64,000 bases of DNA from Adiantum capillus-veneris (lineage: Eukaryota > Streptophyta > Polypodiopsida > Polypodiales > Pteridaceae). Of the stretch, positions 1 through 11,190 are shown in pieces; the first letter of the stretch is position 1, and each line of letters opens with the position of its first letter. Under the pieces are notes generated by a model. That model worked only from the letters and a program-made list of their open reading frames with translations, was not told where the DNA came from and searched no databases. The translations under genes and the position numbers were made by a program. The stretch spans positions 23,944,991 through 24,008,990 of the forward strand of contig CM043942.1 of the NCBI GenBank assembly GCA_014529385.2, in the 5' to 3' direction.

Positions 1-602
1 ATGTTGCAGGTTCTAGCAGTTCTGCTCCTATTGCTAGTGTTATTTTGCCTATAGTTGAACAGACTCTTTGGGATAGTAGAGATGTGCAAGTGCATGCATT
101 AACTGCACTGTCTATTAAGCGCACCGTTACTCCTCTCATTTGTTTATCCAAAACAATAAAATGGGCTTGGGACATTCTAGTTAGATTGTATGTATGAGGC
201 AAAAATAGCATATTTTGCACAAACAACTAGCATATTTTGAAAAACTTAATGGAGACAACCATCAATTGTGGGCTTACATGATGCAACATGTACATATTTC
301 CAAGCGTGAATGGAACTTTGTTAAAGTTTTTGATGTACGCTCAGGTTTTATGGATCTAGGTTTTGTGGTGGATCTTGCAGGTTCTAGCATTTCTGCTCCT
401 ATTGCTAGTGTTATTTTGCCTATAGTTGAACAGACTCTTTGGGATAGTAGAGATGTGCAAGTGCATGCATTAATTGCATTGTCTATTAAGCGCACCATTA
501 CTCCTCTCATTTGTTTATCCAAAACAATAAAATGGGCTTGGGACATTCTAGTTAGATTGTATGTATGAGGCAAAAATAGCATATTTTGCGCAAACAACTA
601 GA
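1..602 (+). repeat. 371-bp tandem duplication inside copia gag
   Basis: Bases 4-231 recur at 375-602 with a constant offset of 371 and only a handful of substitutions. The unit covers the part of gag that encodes the LSIKRTITPLICL-type segment. The first unit is cut by the window edge. It is a segmental duplication within a dead gag gene, because no frame runs through both copies. The similarity of the copies suggests the duplication is younger than many of the stops. Confidence 0.9.
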
Positions 603-816
603 ATCAAAGATCATGCACGAGACGGATAAAATGGTCATTTTTCTTGTTGAAATAAAGTATATCATTGAGAAACTTATCATTGTAGGTGAAGTCATTCCCG
701 ACCACTCACTTGTGCAGATTGTCTTGGATGCATCTCCAGATATGTACCATACTTTTGCTTCTACCTTGATGCTTTTTGGAGAGGGAAATGATTATGCTAT
801 TAAGTTTGATGGGTAG
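215..816 (+). pseudogene. Ty1/copia gag (UBN2-type) remnant
   Basis: Two plus-strand frames together resemble a copia gag. The first (215-568) has KLNGDNHQLWAYMMQ near its N-terminus, matching the LNGxNYxxW capsid signature, and ends KTIKWAWDILVRLYV, the usual 'AKEAWDxLxxLY' segment. The second (586-816) has GEVIPDHSLVQIVLDASPD, the conserved gag helix before the zinc knuckle. Gag would form the virus-like particle. A stop and a frame change at about 568-586 separate the halves, so it is not functional. Family assignment rests on motifs only. Confidence 0.8.
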
Positions 817-969
817 GTCACTTTGCTATTACAAGAGGCTATGTCAATTAAAAATAGGGCTAAGCAATGTGTTGTTGATCAAGCTTTTGTTGCTCACTGA
901 GAAGCGGTAGCATTAACAATGCTACGACTTCCAATGTTCCTTCTTTAGGTAGCAAACCATCTGCCTCCC

Positions 970-1450
970 ATGACAGTGATGCACGTGGTAAATCTACTTA
1001 TGAAGAAGAGAAAGTTACATTCTAGCTATTATAAAGCTAGTGATTATTTGATAAATCGATGTCCTGAGCTAAAGGCTAAAGAGGTACTTACAAAAAAAAG
1101 TGAATGTTCTTTAAATGCATCCATTGTAGAATCCACAAATTTTATTGTTGATGTAGAATGGGCTTTTAGTGTGCAGGGTCAACATGACCCTTTTGTCCAT
1201 GATCCGTGCGTGATTGAGGTTGCAAATTCACATGTGTAGTATTTTGACAATGGTGCTACAAAGCACATTACATCCTATCACGACTTTTTTACTTCTCTTG
1301 ATGCTATCCCAAATGGGAATATTGTCACTTGTTCCAAAAATGCTCTTATCCAGATTATATTCACTCCATTTAATGGAAATTCCCTCACACTTTTTGTGCC
1401 TGGGATCTAGAATGATCTATTGTCTTTATTGCATTAGCAAGACTTGGTCT
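970..1450 (+). pseudogene. Copia zinc-knuckle to protease remnant
   Basis: Frame 970-1239 carries a decayed CCHC-like stretch (SYYKASDYLINRCPELK) in which the first cysteines are gone. It ends at a stop immediately before YFDNGATKHIT (about 1240-1275), which matches the copia aspartic protease active site but has DNG where DSG or DTG is expected. The order gag, knuckle, protease is as in Ty1/copia. The stop and the altered active site mark it as dead. Confidence 0.7.
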
Positions 1451-1463
1451 TGTTGTAAAATTT

Positions 1464-1860
1464 GTGGATCACAAAGTCATCGTTTACGATCTTACTTTAG
1501 TTGATACTATTGTGGCATCATGTATCTTGTCTCATAGACCGTACAACCTCAATTCTCATGAAAAGTGCATGGAAAAATTTGCAAATGTAATTAATGATTC
1601 TAAATCTATTTCAAACACTGAAGTATGGCATGCACATTTTGGACATTTGAATTTTGCCAATTTGATGTGTTTCTAGAAATCTGATATGGGTGCCTCATTG
1701 ACCCCTTTGGAAGCATCATCTAAGCATGTTTGTGGAGGTTTTATTTTGAGTAAATTGCAACATTATAGGTTTTCAAAAGATGGTTCAGCAAGGAGAGCAT
1801 GGATACACCAAAGGGAAATTCGAAAGTGTTCCCTTACACAATTAAGTTGTTCCCTTACAC
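1464..1860 (+). pseudogene. Copia GAG-preintegrase remnant
   Basis: Frame 1464-1676 ends with VWHAHFGHLNFANLMCF, the LWHxRLGHLN signature of the GAG-pre-integrase zinc domain. A stop follows. The next frame (1686-1871) has KHVCGGFILSKLQHYRFSKDGS, a decayed CxxCxxGKxxRxxF motif that normally completes the domain. Integrase core and RT do not follow, so the copia element is truncated near 1870-2040. Confidence 0.75.
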
Positions 1861-2039
1861 AAGTAAGTTGAGAGGGGAGCGGAGCAAGGACCCCTTTGGA
1901 AGCATCATCTAAGCATGTTTGTGGAGGTTTTATTTTGAGTAAATTGCAACATTATAGGTTTTCAAAAGATGGAGAGCATGGATACACCAAAGGGAAATTC
2001 GAAAGTGTTCCCTTACACAAGTAAGTTGAGAGGGGAGCA
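1701..2039 (+). repeat. 189-bp tandem duplication at the end of the copia remnant
   Basis: The block starting ACCCCTTTGGAAGCATCATC at 1701 recurs at 1890 (offset 189). The second copy lacks a short segment (TTCAGCAAGGA) and the extra partial repeat of 'GTTCCCTTACACAA'. The copies are otherwise nearly identical. The duplication includes the preintegrase cysteine motif. Downstream to about 2160 the sequence has no recognisable protein. Confidence 0.88.
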
Positions 2040-2159
2040 AGGACCAAGCATGAGAGGGAAAGGGTGGGAGGGTTTCATTAGGGACGTCATCCCCCCTCGA
2101 AGAATCTCTAAAGATGTCAAATCACCATGGCCACAAAACCCTAAGCTCTCATGAAAAAG

Positions 2160-4380
2160 ATTTTTAAATAAGCTTCCCTTATGGTGTTTCACATGCGCTA
2201 ACTTAACATGGCTATCATTGGTTGCACATTTGCAATCCCAGACTCCCAAAAATTAGTGGTAAAATTATGCCATGTACTATGTACACATTGTAAATGAAAT
2301 TTTACCTTACATGAAGAGCTCACATCAAGTAAACATGCCTCTAGCAAGATCTCCTCACAATGTTATCACTTGTTCCCGCCTAAGAAGGGATGTCCATCTC
2401 AACATGACTGCCACTTCCTCTAATAATGGTAAAAAGAACCTCCCATCCTTCATTCTGACTATTCCGTCGGTCATCTCATTTACATTTCAACAATTACCAC
2501 TTTTGTACTTTAACCCCACTCCTAGCTCTCACAAGCCCACACCTGCTCCATCAAAACCTCCTTGCAATTATCTATGGTGCCAAAAAGGTTAGAGTCAAAG
2601 TAGCTTATGTGGAAGGTGAGGAGGCTAGTATGTCGTGTCCCTCCCCACCACTTCAACAAGAGCAAGAGCATCTCCATGTTGTGACAACTCAACGGAGGTG
2701 TTTGAGGTAAACCCCTTATGGATTTTACCCCTGTAGTTCAATCTAAAATTTAATTTCAACTATCACTTATTTTTAACATGGCAAGTTCAATTGCTTTTTC
2801 AAGGAGTTTAGCACAATAAAAGTTTTTCATTTTTTGTGAAATGTTGTTGCAAGTTAGGTAGGTACTAATTTTTGGTCAAACAAACAAGAGTGCTCTTTCT
2901 GTGGTGGACCATCTTGAAAATTTTATATACTCTAAAGCGACCTTATAGAAAATTTTACATGACTTTCCAACAATTGTGCTACAGATAAATGAAAGTTTCA
3001 TGTGCAAAAAAAATCCCTTTAGAGTATATAAAATAATAGAAAGCTCTATGTGTTTGATATTGCTATTTCAAGCATATCCTTCTATACAAAGAAAAATATG
3101 TATTTGATGTATTTGTGAGTTTTAGAAAGTGATACATTGCTTACCCTCTCCATTGAGGACTCAAGGTGACAAGTAGAAGAGCTTTGGTATGCAATAATTA
3201 TTGTATCATTTTAAATATTCAAAACTGCGTAAGAGAAAACTTTGATATTTTCATTCTTGAGACATAAGCATTCAAAACCTCAAATACTATCAAACTTTCC
3301 ACGTGGATCAACTAAATGTATCAAAGTACGTGATGCATACACAATTGGGCCTCCTAAAACCTTGGTTTCAATGTTATTATGGAGAACTCAAGATTTTCAA
3401 GAGTTTCTACACAATGAAAAATTCAAAATAGAGTTCAAGCAACGAGATTTAATTGAGTTTGGGAGCCAAAAAAATACGTAGTTTCTTGGTTTCAACATAT
3501 AAAGTGATTTGTAGTTGTCAAACTGCACTAGAATAGCCCCAATTTCATGAGGGGACCTTTGGAAGACCAAAATTATGCTCTTATTCAATACCTAATCAAA
3601 GTTTGAAATCATGTCTATAACTTGCGTGTGACTGGGAAACTAGTCTTTGAAGGGCATTCCATTATTTTGTAACACTAAGTACTAACACTTGCCTTTTATA
3701 AACATAAAAAAGGCCATCTCTACAAAAAGATATATGAATTTTATGATTTTTTTGGTAAAACAGCTTGAACTTTCACTAAAACTTATGACTTAGAACTTAC
3801 CATAATTCTCTCCATAGGGATTGTATTTTGACATGGAGAAAACTCCAATTTTTTCTTTCCCTCATAACCAACCTATGGTAGAAGCAAGGTGTAGAAAAAT
3901 TATTTCTACCTTGACACAAACCTTAGGAAAGAAAACAGAACACTTTAGTGTCTCAGGACACTTAAGTGTCCAATTACAAAACTAGTGCTAATAATTGTTT
4001 GGATCTCTAAGTAATTATTATTCATTTTTTGTTAGAATTTTTATTTAAAGAAAGCTAAAATTTTACACCAGATATCTAATGATGTAGAACTTATTCTGCA
4101 AGATCCAATTGTCATTTGATAGATTATGACCAATGTGACCGTGCAAAAAATTTAAAACCTCAATAGTTCATTTTGAAAGATCTAGCTCATAAAATAAGAA
4201 ATACTGCTAAGAGGATCTTGATAGATTTTTTTAAAAAAATCTAATCAATATTGTACATTGCTACTCATTTTGATTTTCATGTATGCTATGACTCTTACTG
4301 TAAGGTTCTCATAGAAAAAAAAATTGAGCCAATTTGGTTAGGGAAAGTCACTTTTCCATTGTTTTAAATTTTTTCACTTG
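2160..4380. other. No recognisable gene or element
   Basis: Short frames at 2272-2592 and 3242-3481 have no motif I recognise and irregular composition. The stretch is moderately AT-rich with homopolymer runs. I see no LTR boundary, terminal inverted repeat or coding domain. It may be old, decayed transposon or intergenic DNA. Confidence 0.5.
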
Positions 4381-5325
4381 CACCACTTACTTGAGGTGTG
4401 CCTCCTTAGGTTTGGTAAAGTGCCACGCCTAGGAATTTTAACACTTGTCTATCTACCATGGTTTGGTCCTACTCTCCCAATCCTACTTGGCTAGTCCACC
4501 TCATACAAGGACCTTGCCACATCACCAAAAGTCCATGTCATCACCCCATCTCACCTTCCACATCACCACAATAAAGTGAACTCAACATTTGGTTTGCCAT
4601 GTCACTCTAACTGCCAGCTTACCCACCACACTCAAGTGCCACCTTGCATGCCACCTCACCTTAGATGTCATGTAATCCACCACCTCATCTGTCACTTGTC
4701 CGTGGTGCCTGCATGGCTCGCCACCAAGCATGCCACATCACCACCTCTCCAATCCATCATCTACCTTTTTGTCACCTAATCAATCCGTGTCACCATTTTA
4801 CCATGTCATCATATGACATGGCAGGTGAGGGGATCCTATATGTCACCTCATCTTTTCACCTATGGTAGTCCGTGTCATCAATTGCCACATGGACGACCAT
4901 GTTATCCATGCATGGCCACCTCAATAGCCATGTCATTTTTTAAACTTTTAAGAAATTAATTTAAATAAATAAAAAAATGAGATAATTTAATCTATTTATT
5001 TATTTTTCATTAAAATTAAAATAGTTATATTTTAATTTAATTATTTATTTTATAGAAATATAAATTAATATCAAAATTCTATTTGCTTATAATATTATTA
5101 GATGATTAAAAATACGATAATTTTTTTTCAATTTTTATTTCTTGTTTACTTATGTCATAAAATTCATAAGATAATTAGCAATTTATCTAAATTAGGTTCC
5201 TAAAATAGGATTGGTGTAATCTTATAAAGATTTACCTTTTTAGATTACATTAGGGAGAAAATATATATAAACCCTTTTTGAAAAAGTTGACTTCATTTGT
5301 GCATGAACAAATTTTGGCGCCCTTC
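4380..5325 (+). other. Possible old LTR with TATA-like box and PBS-like end
   Basis: Bases 4380-4930 are rich in degenerate CATGTCA, GCCACATCA and CACCTCA words. Bases 4930-5240 are an AT-rich island. AAAATATATATAAACCC at about 5258-5274 looks like a TATA box, and ATTTTGGCGCCC at about 5311-5322 resembles the TGGCGCC start of primer binding sites in plant Athila/Tat-type gypsy elements. The 3' part of the match to tRNA is poor. The assignment is tentative because no partner LTR is in the window. Confidence 0.3.
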
Positions 5326-5329
5326 ATGC

Positions 5330-7030
5330 CTTCACGATTCAATCACTAACTATTCTAATGGTCATTTCCCTAACAAAGCATGGTTTCACAGTCACCAGAT
5401 CTTGAAAGCACGACAGATAACACAAGGTTCCCGTCCACAAAGCTCAACACATGAAAGAAATGGATCTCGCAAAAGTAAATAGGCAGAAAGCTCGAGAGCG
5501 CAAGCAATGGTCAAGAGCAAGACTATGTATGAATGTGTCATAGGAGACCATTACCCTCCCTACGATCAAGAATTTTGAGGTTGTTCCCATGCAGGCATCA
5601 CCATATGAGTGTGACACTTCTCGCATTAAGTGGCAGAATTGTCATTTTCATGCTTGCCTTCCCTCCTTTCCAAGTGGTATTGTGTCTTTGTCGTGGATTT
5701 TTCAAAGAACTATACCTTTGCCCATAGTAGGAGATCCAATTTGAATATTACTTCTTAGAGTAGGTACGAAAGATAATGGTTGGATAAAATGATATTTGCT
5801 TGCCTTTTTTAGCCGTATGATTAAAAAGAGGTGTTTCATGTATTCTAATTTTTTCAAATGCTCCTGTAGGTGGTGATCCTAGTACACATATCTTATCATC
5901 ATGCAGAGGTGGCAGTTGATGGGGTGGATAGCTCTGAGGAGTTAGGAGTGATCATACGTGAGTACCATTTTTACATTAGTGATGATCACTTCCAGCATCC
6001 AAAATTTGTGTAGCACTATTTGTAGCAGCAAGATCTTTTCCTTCGTGAGCATCACATCTCATACTCTTATTGTTGTATTTGGTCAAATGGTTGTGATACA
6101 CAATTCAAAAGCACATGTCAATCTTTTGGCTGTACATATGGCACCATAGCAGTTGCATACCTTGCATTTGGAGCTTCTTTGAGTCGGGGCATGGAAAGGG
6201 AGAGCATGATGGTGCATGCGCTTGTGTGAAGCACACCCTTTGTTGATATCAGCTTTGACAAGATAGTGACTGATTTAGAGATGCTAGACAAGTTGTGGAG
6301 TGGTGCCTACGGCACATGGCAAGAGACTCATCTGCGACGACTGAGAGGAGATAAGTTAGGAGGTTCTTTTGGTCTTTGGTGGATAGCCAGGATATTGATC
6401 TCACCAGCTAGGATTGTGACACTATAGCTGGTATGTGCACGACATTTGGACCACCGCAACTAGGTATCCCACCATCATTACTAGATGCCACTAATGCTTT
6501 TGTGATGTTTGCATACATAGAAAGTGGAGAGATTGCACCATGATAGAGTGGGTTGATAGTTGGAGACTCGAGCTTCTTTCACCCTCATAGGGCATGATCA
6601 CATCGAGCAACTCCAATGAGGACAACATCACACAATTCTCAAATGATGTCGATACTCTCACAGATTGCTTGGAAGAGGGAGAGGGAGATGTTTTTGTACT
6701 TATTGTTGAGGAGTGAGTTGATTATTATATTCTTAGATGCATCAAGGCAAAGTTTGTGCTTCAAGAATCCGCTATGGATTATCATGGTGAGACATATGAT
6801 GCTCATAGTATGGTTGTTTCAAGACACATGTTTAGCAAGTGCATGGACGTGGGCATTACATCCATTTTGTACAGCACGAGTGGCCAAATGTGGCCATACA
6901 TTACTCCCATATAGTCCTTGTTGTGAACCTCTAGCTAGAGAGGATTGTCAGCAAAAAGGATGAGAGCGCACTTTGTTGGCGTTTGCGTCCGGATGATCAT
7001 GAGAGAATCATGGAAGTAGATCAGAGTTGT
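5330..7030 (+). pseudogene. Unidentified decayed coding-like region
   Basis: Several frames look protein-like but break often. Near 6235-6415 one reads DISFDKIVTDLEMLDKLW and GTWQETHLRRLRGDKLGG. Near 6421-6545 another reads GIPPSLLDATNAFVMFAYIE. Near 6740-6900 a third reads LQESAMDYHGETYDAHSMV. I cannot assign these to a gag, pol, transposase or cellular family. If the PBS-like site at about 5315 is real, this would be the gag side of an LTR element. A captured gene fragment is the alternative. Confidence 0.3.
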
Positions 7031-7377
7031 AGATCTTGCTGATGACATTGACGAGTCTCGATGATGATGACCTCATTAGTTCTACTTATCATTCCACTTT
7101 ATTTTCCTCTTCATTTAATTCCTTTCTTGTATACTCTTGCTCATGGATTCTCTATATTATGGTGTTTTTTCAAAGTTGTACCTTCTCTCATTTGTTTTTG
7201 TGGTTCATTTCCAAGTTTAGCCTTCATCTCTTTTTATTTAATCTATATTTGATTGGGGGCTACGCAATTGCTAATTTCTTACCACATGGCTTGCTAAGGG
7301 TCCTATGGCAAAAAATTAGCGTTTGCGTACTCCAAGATTGTTGAGACAATAACCAAAGGCCATGAAACTTTTCTCGT
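7030..7377. other. Pyrimidine-rich spacer, nothing recognised
   Basis: The stretch is T/C-rich (many TTT and TCT words) and its small frames are hydrophobic only because of that composition. It ends where similarity to the Gyp-A LTR starts. No feature can be supported. Confidence 0.4.
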
Positions 7378-7690
7378 GATGCATGAATCTTTCCATCTTC
7401 ATTGCATCACCTAGGTCACAAGGAACACAAAATATTGTATTGTACCAAGTCTCTCTTGATGGGAGAAACTATAATACAAATTCCTATTGGAGGGGGGACC
7501 GGCTCCACATAAACCTGGTCCTCAACTGTTGTCATGTTCTCTAAACTCTCTCTCTCTTGCAAAAGTATCGTTCATGCCAAGTTAACTAAATGCTATGTTT
7601 AAGTTGCTACCATCAATCAAGTTCACCCTCTATACTCACAAAGTAATTCCACAAAAGTGCTATCTCTAATTTTCACTACTCTCAAAGTTA
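7378..7690 (+). mobile_element. Gyp-A leftmost LTR, 3' portion only
   Basis: The sequence follows the last 300 bp or so of the Gyp-A LTR (compare 31262-31570 and 24290-24590): AAGGAACACAAA, TGTACCAAGTCTCTC, GGGGGGACCGGCTCCACAT and CATGCCAAGTTAA occur in the same order. The 5' part of the LTR is missing. The end runs straight into integrase-coding sequence at about 7692 with no primer site, so the gag to integrase-core part of the adjoining internal region has been deleted. Confidence 0.8.
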
Positions 7691-7691
7691 A

Positions 7692-8820
7692 ATCTTACGA
7701 TTCTCGATTTACAAAAGGCTTATGTTATAGAATTAGATCAACGCTCACAATGGGATAAGTATTTACCCCTTGTAGCGTTCATTAATACTGTCCATACTAC
7801 TATGAAAAAGACACCTCTTGAGATCATAGAGGGTAGACCTAAAAGTCCCTTGCTACTTAAAGTACATGGGAAGATCTTCGTTGCCGATGAGTATAGCTAT
7901 GATCTACAAGAATCTTCCCAAAAGATTAAGGAGGCTATATCCATCTCTCAGCAAAGGCTAAAGGATGTTGTTGATAAGCACAGAAGGACCTTAACATTCA
8001 AGGAAAATGATTGGGTCTGACTCAAGTTTCCTAAGGCTCGATTGAGGCAAACAACGGGCAAAAATCCAACATGCCATCAAAAGTATTATGCTAAACTAGC
8101 AAAAAGACACTATCGTCCTTTTCAAATCTTGAAGCCAATAAATGACATGGCTTATCAACTCAAGTTTCCCAACCATTGGCTCATACGCAATGATTTTCAT
8201 GTGAGCCTACTCAAGCCCTACAAAGGAAAGCCACCAACAAACCCAATTATTGAAGACCCCCCGGAAATAGAAGACCAAGAAGAGGTGCTACAACCCGAAG
8301 CTATCCTTCGACATGAGGACACGGTACTACGACATGGTAAGATTATCCGATGGTATCTTATTAAGTTCAAAAATTATTCTTTTGAAGATGATAGATGGAT
8401 GCCAGGAATACATCTTAAGGATAGTATGAACCTTGTCTATGCTTACAATGCTACATTAAAGTAAGCAATGTAAATGTTTCTTTTAAATGATCAATGTTTT
8501 TGTCTTATAAGACTAGTTCTCTTTTTATTGTGCACAAATTTAAGTGGTATGCATACTTAGAATCATGTTTGTGATGACCACCTCTCTCAAACACCAAGTA
8601 GAATTTGTCACTCTACTTAGGGAGAATGAAATGGACTCAAGAGCAGACATGCTTGCGGCAGCTAAGTCTCCCAAGCCCCAAATGGATTAATTATCCATCT
8701 TGGAATGATGTCGTAGGGTAAAAAGGGATCCTCAGTCGCTAAGAAACATAGACTAATGTCTAAGGCTTTATCTCTTCTACCTCATAGTCGAGGACGACTA
8801 TGCTTTCAAGAGAGAGGTAA
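7692..8820 (+). pseudogene. Gyp-A left copy: integrase C-terminus and chromodomain
   Basis: This is homologous to 28948-30083. Frame 7802-8020 encodes the integrase C-terminal segment (TPLEIIEGRPKSPLL, KIKEAISISQQR) and ends at a TGA replacing the tryptophan-leucine of 'NDWVLL'. Frame 8042-8464 contains KRHYRPFQILKPIND, NDFHVSLLKPYKG and a chromodomain-like end (YLIKFKNYSFEDDRWMPG). The chromodomain identifies a chromovirus, where it is thought to guide integration into heterochromatin. The untranslated tail and purine tract lie at 8465-8820, directly before the middle LTR. Confidence 0.85.
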
Positions 8821-9265
8821 TGTCGTAAAATCTAATATCTAACTAACCCAAATGATTTTCTCATATTAAACTGATCCTTTAATGTGGGAGAATAAACAAG
8901 AACAAGAGTTATAAAATAGACATGTGCTTTTGGATCTATCTCAACACGGGGCCAAAGTCAATGGGTCCAAATGAGAGATGGTCTATCAAAGAGCAATGCT
9001 AGCTAATGGAGCTTAACGACCTTAGGGTTAGCTTCATTAAAAACCTCCAAAGGTTAGTGTTAAAAGTCCTTAGACGTAGGACCTTAGGCAAGTCAGGACT
9101 GTACTTGAGGTTGGAACCCGACCCAAGCTTTAGGTGCTTGTCATGCTTGCTGACTAAGGTGCTTGAGGTGCTTCATGACTAAGGTGCTTAAGGTGCTTAA
9201 GGTGCTTCAGGACTAAGGAACTAGAGGGCTTAAGGTATTCCAAAAGTAACAAGGATCCCTACTAA

Positions 9266-9300
<35 letters not shown>

Positions 9301-9681
9301 AGCCCTACAAGTAGGGGCATGAGAGAGAACACACACACCCTCACTCAAGGCAAGCCTAGTCTAAAGAGTAACCAAGGACACATGTTAAGCTCCTCTCCAT
9401 GTTGCCCTCATAAGGTTCCTGAATCCTATTGATTGGCCTCTAAAGGTGTCCAATAAGCTTTCAGCTAATTAAATTAATTGTTTAAGTATTTATCAAGCCC
9501 TCTCTCTCTCTCAAAGGGTAAGAAGGACACTTGTCCTAATGCTAGCATTGTTGCTTGATATGACTAAAGCAAGTTGGCGGTGTGCTTGGGGGTATACTCT
9601 CTCTCACACACACTCACATGTGCTCATTCTCACTTGGTGAAAGTGCAAGAACTCCGTCTCTTTCTCCAAGCTTGTTGATAA
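8821..9681 (+). mobile_element. Gyp-A middle LTR, 5' segment
   Basis: It starts TGTCGTAAAATCTAATATC after the purine tract CAAGAGAGAGGTAA and aligns with the right LTR from 30084. It breaks at 9681, where LARD-B begins, and resumes at 23973. The joined LTR is about 1.49 kb against 1512 bp for the right LTR. The difference includes loss of about 70 bp between two AAGCA/AGGCA repeats (right-LTR copy about 30782-30855) and a poly-G expansion at 9266. Confidence 0.9.
9266..9298. repeat. 33-nt poly-G tract
   Basis: An uninterrupted G run lies in the middle Gyp-A LTR. The right LTR has only a short GGGTGGGGG at the homologous place (about 30500). Such runs are unstable and prone to sequencing and assembly error, so the exact length should not be trusted. 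Confidence 0.9.
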
Positions 9682-9836
9682 TGACGAGTGCAAAGCACGA
9701 CACGCACCCCAATGGCCTCAAAACGCCAGGTGTCGATGCACGCCAAGCTGGCCACGGTGAAGTGAATAGGAGGCACCACCTAGCTTTGAGCGGCTAGGAT
9801 GCGGACAATGGTGATTGGAGATAACACAAACTCTAC

Positions 9837-9841
<5 letters not shown>

Positions 9842-9867
<26 letters not shown>
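9842..9867. repeat. (GA)n microsatellite in left LARD-B LTR
   Basis: A 26-nt GA tract follows CTCTACACACC. The homologous position in the right LTR (21352-21377) is a (CA)n tract of the same length, so two LTRs that started identical now carry different dinucleotides at one site. Confidence 0.9.
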
Positions 9868-9872
<5 letters not shown>

Positions 9873-10323
9873 GCAGGTGATGAAAACCCTCGGGGTGTGA
9901 GGGAAAACTATTTTCATGCAATATTTACAGCAACTTTATTTTCGGCGAGGTGGCCATCCTGGTGATAGAGAGATAGAGGGAGAGATAGTGAGCCTAATAG
10001 TGCATTCTCTAGAGGTGACTCACAGACACGGAGACTTTGCTAGCATGAGTGGGTGTGTGACGACAATTGGATTCAAGATGTAGACATAGCTTCTTTACAT
10101 AGTGCAAATTCCTAAAACTGTTACACTAAAGTCCCTCTCTCGTGATGCAAGTGTTGCCAATCCCTACCACCAAAATACTACCAAGTGCTCACCTCTGGTG
10201 AAATTACCGGCCCTTGATAGTGACCTCTCAGTGTCTTTTTATAGGTGCTGACAGCTTTAGGTTAGGGTAATTTGATTAGATTAAGGGTTCTAATCAGGGG
10301 AGACAAAGCAAGGCGGTGGGTCC

Positions 10324-10738
10324 TGTTATAGAATTGACATTTTATTATTTATTGCAGCTGACAGGTGGAAAAGGCTTGACAGAGCTAGGCTATTGCAAAG
10401 GATATCATATTTTATGTACATTTTATTATTCAAGTGTTCTTTATGAACTTTGGCCATTTATGACCGGCCGGCCAGTTTGTACTCACTTTGACCATTCAAG
10501 AATCTATAAATTAAATATGTGCAAGAGGGAAATGGTCACTCTTGCATGGGGGGAGATTGTACCCAGTGTCTACGTTGCTCTTCTCATCTCTCCTCTCTTC
10601 TCTCTCGTCGTACCAGGCGTAGCACTCCGCTCTAGGAGGTGCGCCTGCACGTGCGCTGTCTTGCTCTTTGTCTCTCTCTGTTCGTGTATCTTGCAATCAT
10701 GCGACCACGTGATTTTGCCAGGTATGCTGATTAGTCTA
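10324..10738 (+). repeat. Element C left terminal repeat (shortened)
   Basis: It matches 12478-12892 at high identity, including TTATAGAATTGACATTTTA, GACCGGCCGGCCAGTTTG and the CT-rich segment. Similarity stops after GATTAGTCT, so the last 64 bp of the right repeat (12893-12956) are absent here. The frame at 10316-10783 is part of this repeat and is not a gene. Confidence 0.9.
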
Positions 10739-11061
10739 AGGCCCCAGGTTAAAGTGAGGACTGCATGGCGGTTGGTCGAGTAGGTGCCCCACGGCTGCAT
10801 GGGGATAGGTTGGGAGAAACGTCAGAACTCCAGTTGTGCGACCTTGGTTTGTGTCTTGGTTGGTTTCGAATGCAATTGAGGCATGTAGCTGCCATGGTAC
10901 CTCAAAAGCGCCGCTAAAATGTCATCCGCTGCTCGCAGTCAATGCCGGGGGACTCAATGCATCTGCAATGGCATCGTTGCGGGCATGCTGAGTCGCTGCC
11001 GCCAATGAGTGAGTTGTAGGGTTGGCCGCTCCACAACACTGCATGGCACAGCTAGCGCCAT

Positions 11062-11190
11062 AGTTGTTTTTGTTTTTGTTTTTTTTTCCTTAGAGCTCAT
11101 TCCCACGACGGGCTCTCGAACTCATGAGAGTGAGCCATAGGTTGTTGCCCTCAACAATTTGCTCTCTCAAACATTTACATCACAAGGTTT
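11062..11190 (-). mobile_element. tRNA-derived SINE
   Basis: Read on the minus strand, GAGAGCAAATTGTTGAGGGC resembles a tRNA D-arm / A-box, and ATGAGTTCGAGAGCCC is a B-box-like T-arm about 45 bp downstream. It then reads CGTGGGAATGAGCTCTAAGG and ends in an A-rich tail with CAAAAACAAAAAC (plus-strand T run at about 11063-11090). This is the layout of plant tRNA SINEs. It lies inside element C. The 5' limit and target duplication were not resolved. Confidence 0.7.

Noticed and set aside
4380-5325. Confident Athila/Tat LTR call
   Set aside because: Only a TGGCGCC match and a TATA-like word support it; there is no second LTR and no recognisable pol downstream.
10316-10783. 155-codon frame, with a close copy at 12356-13015, resembling a conserved gene family
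   Set aside because: The two copies are the terminal repeats of element C; similarity comes from LTR identity, and the frame crosses element boundaries.
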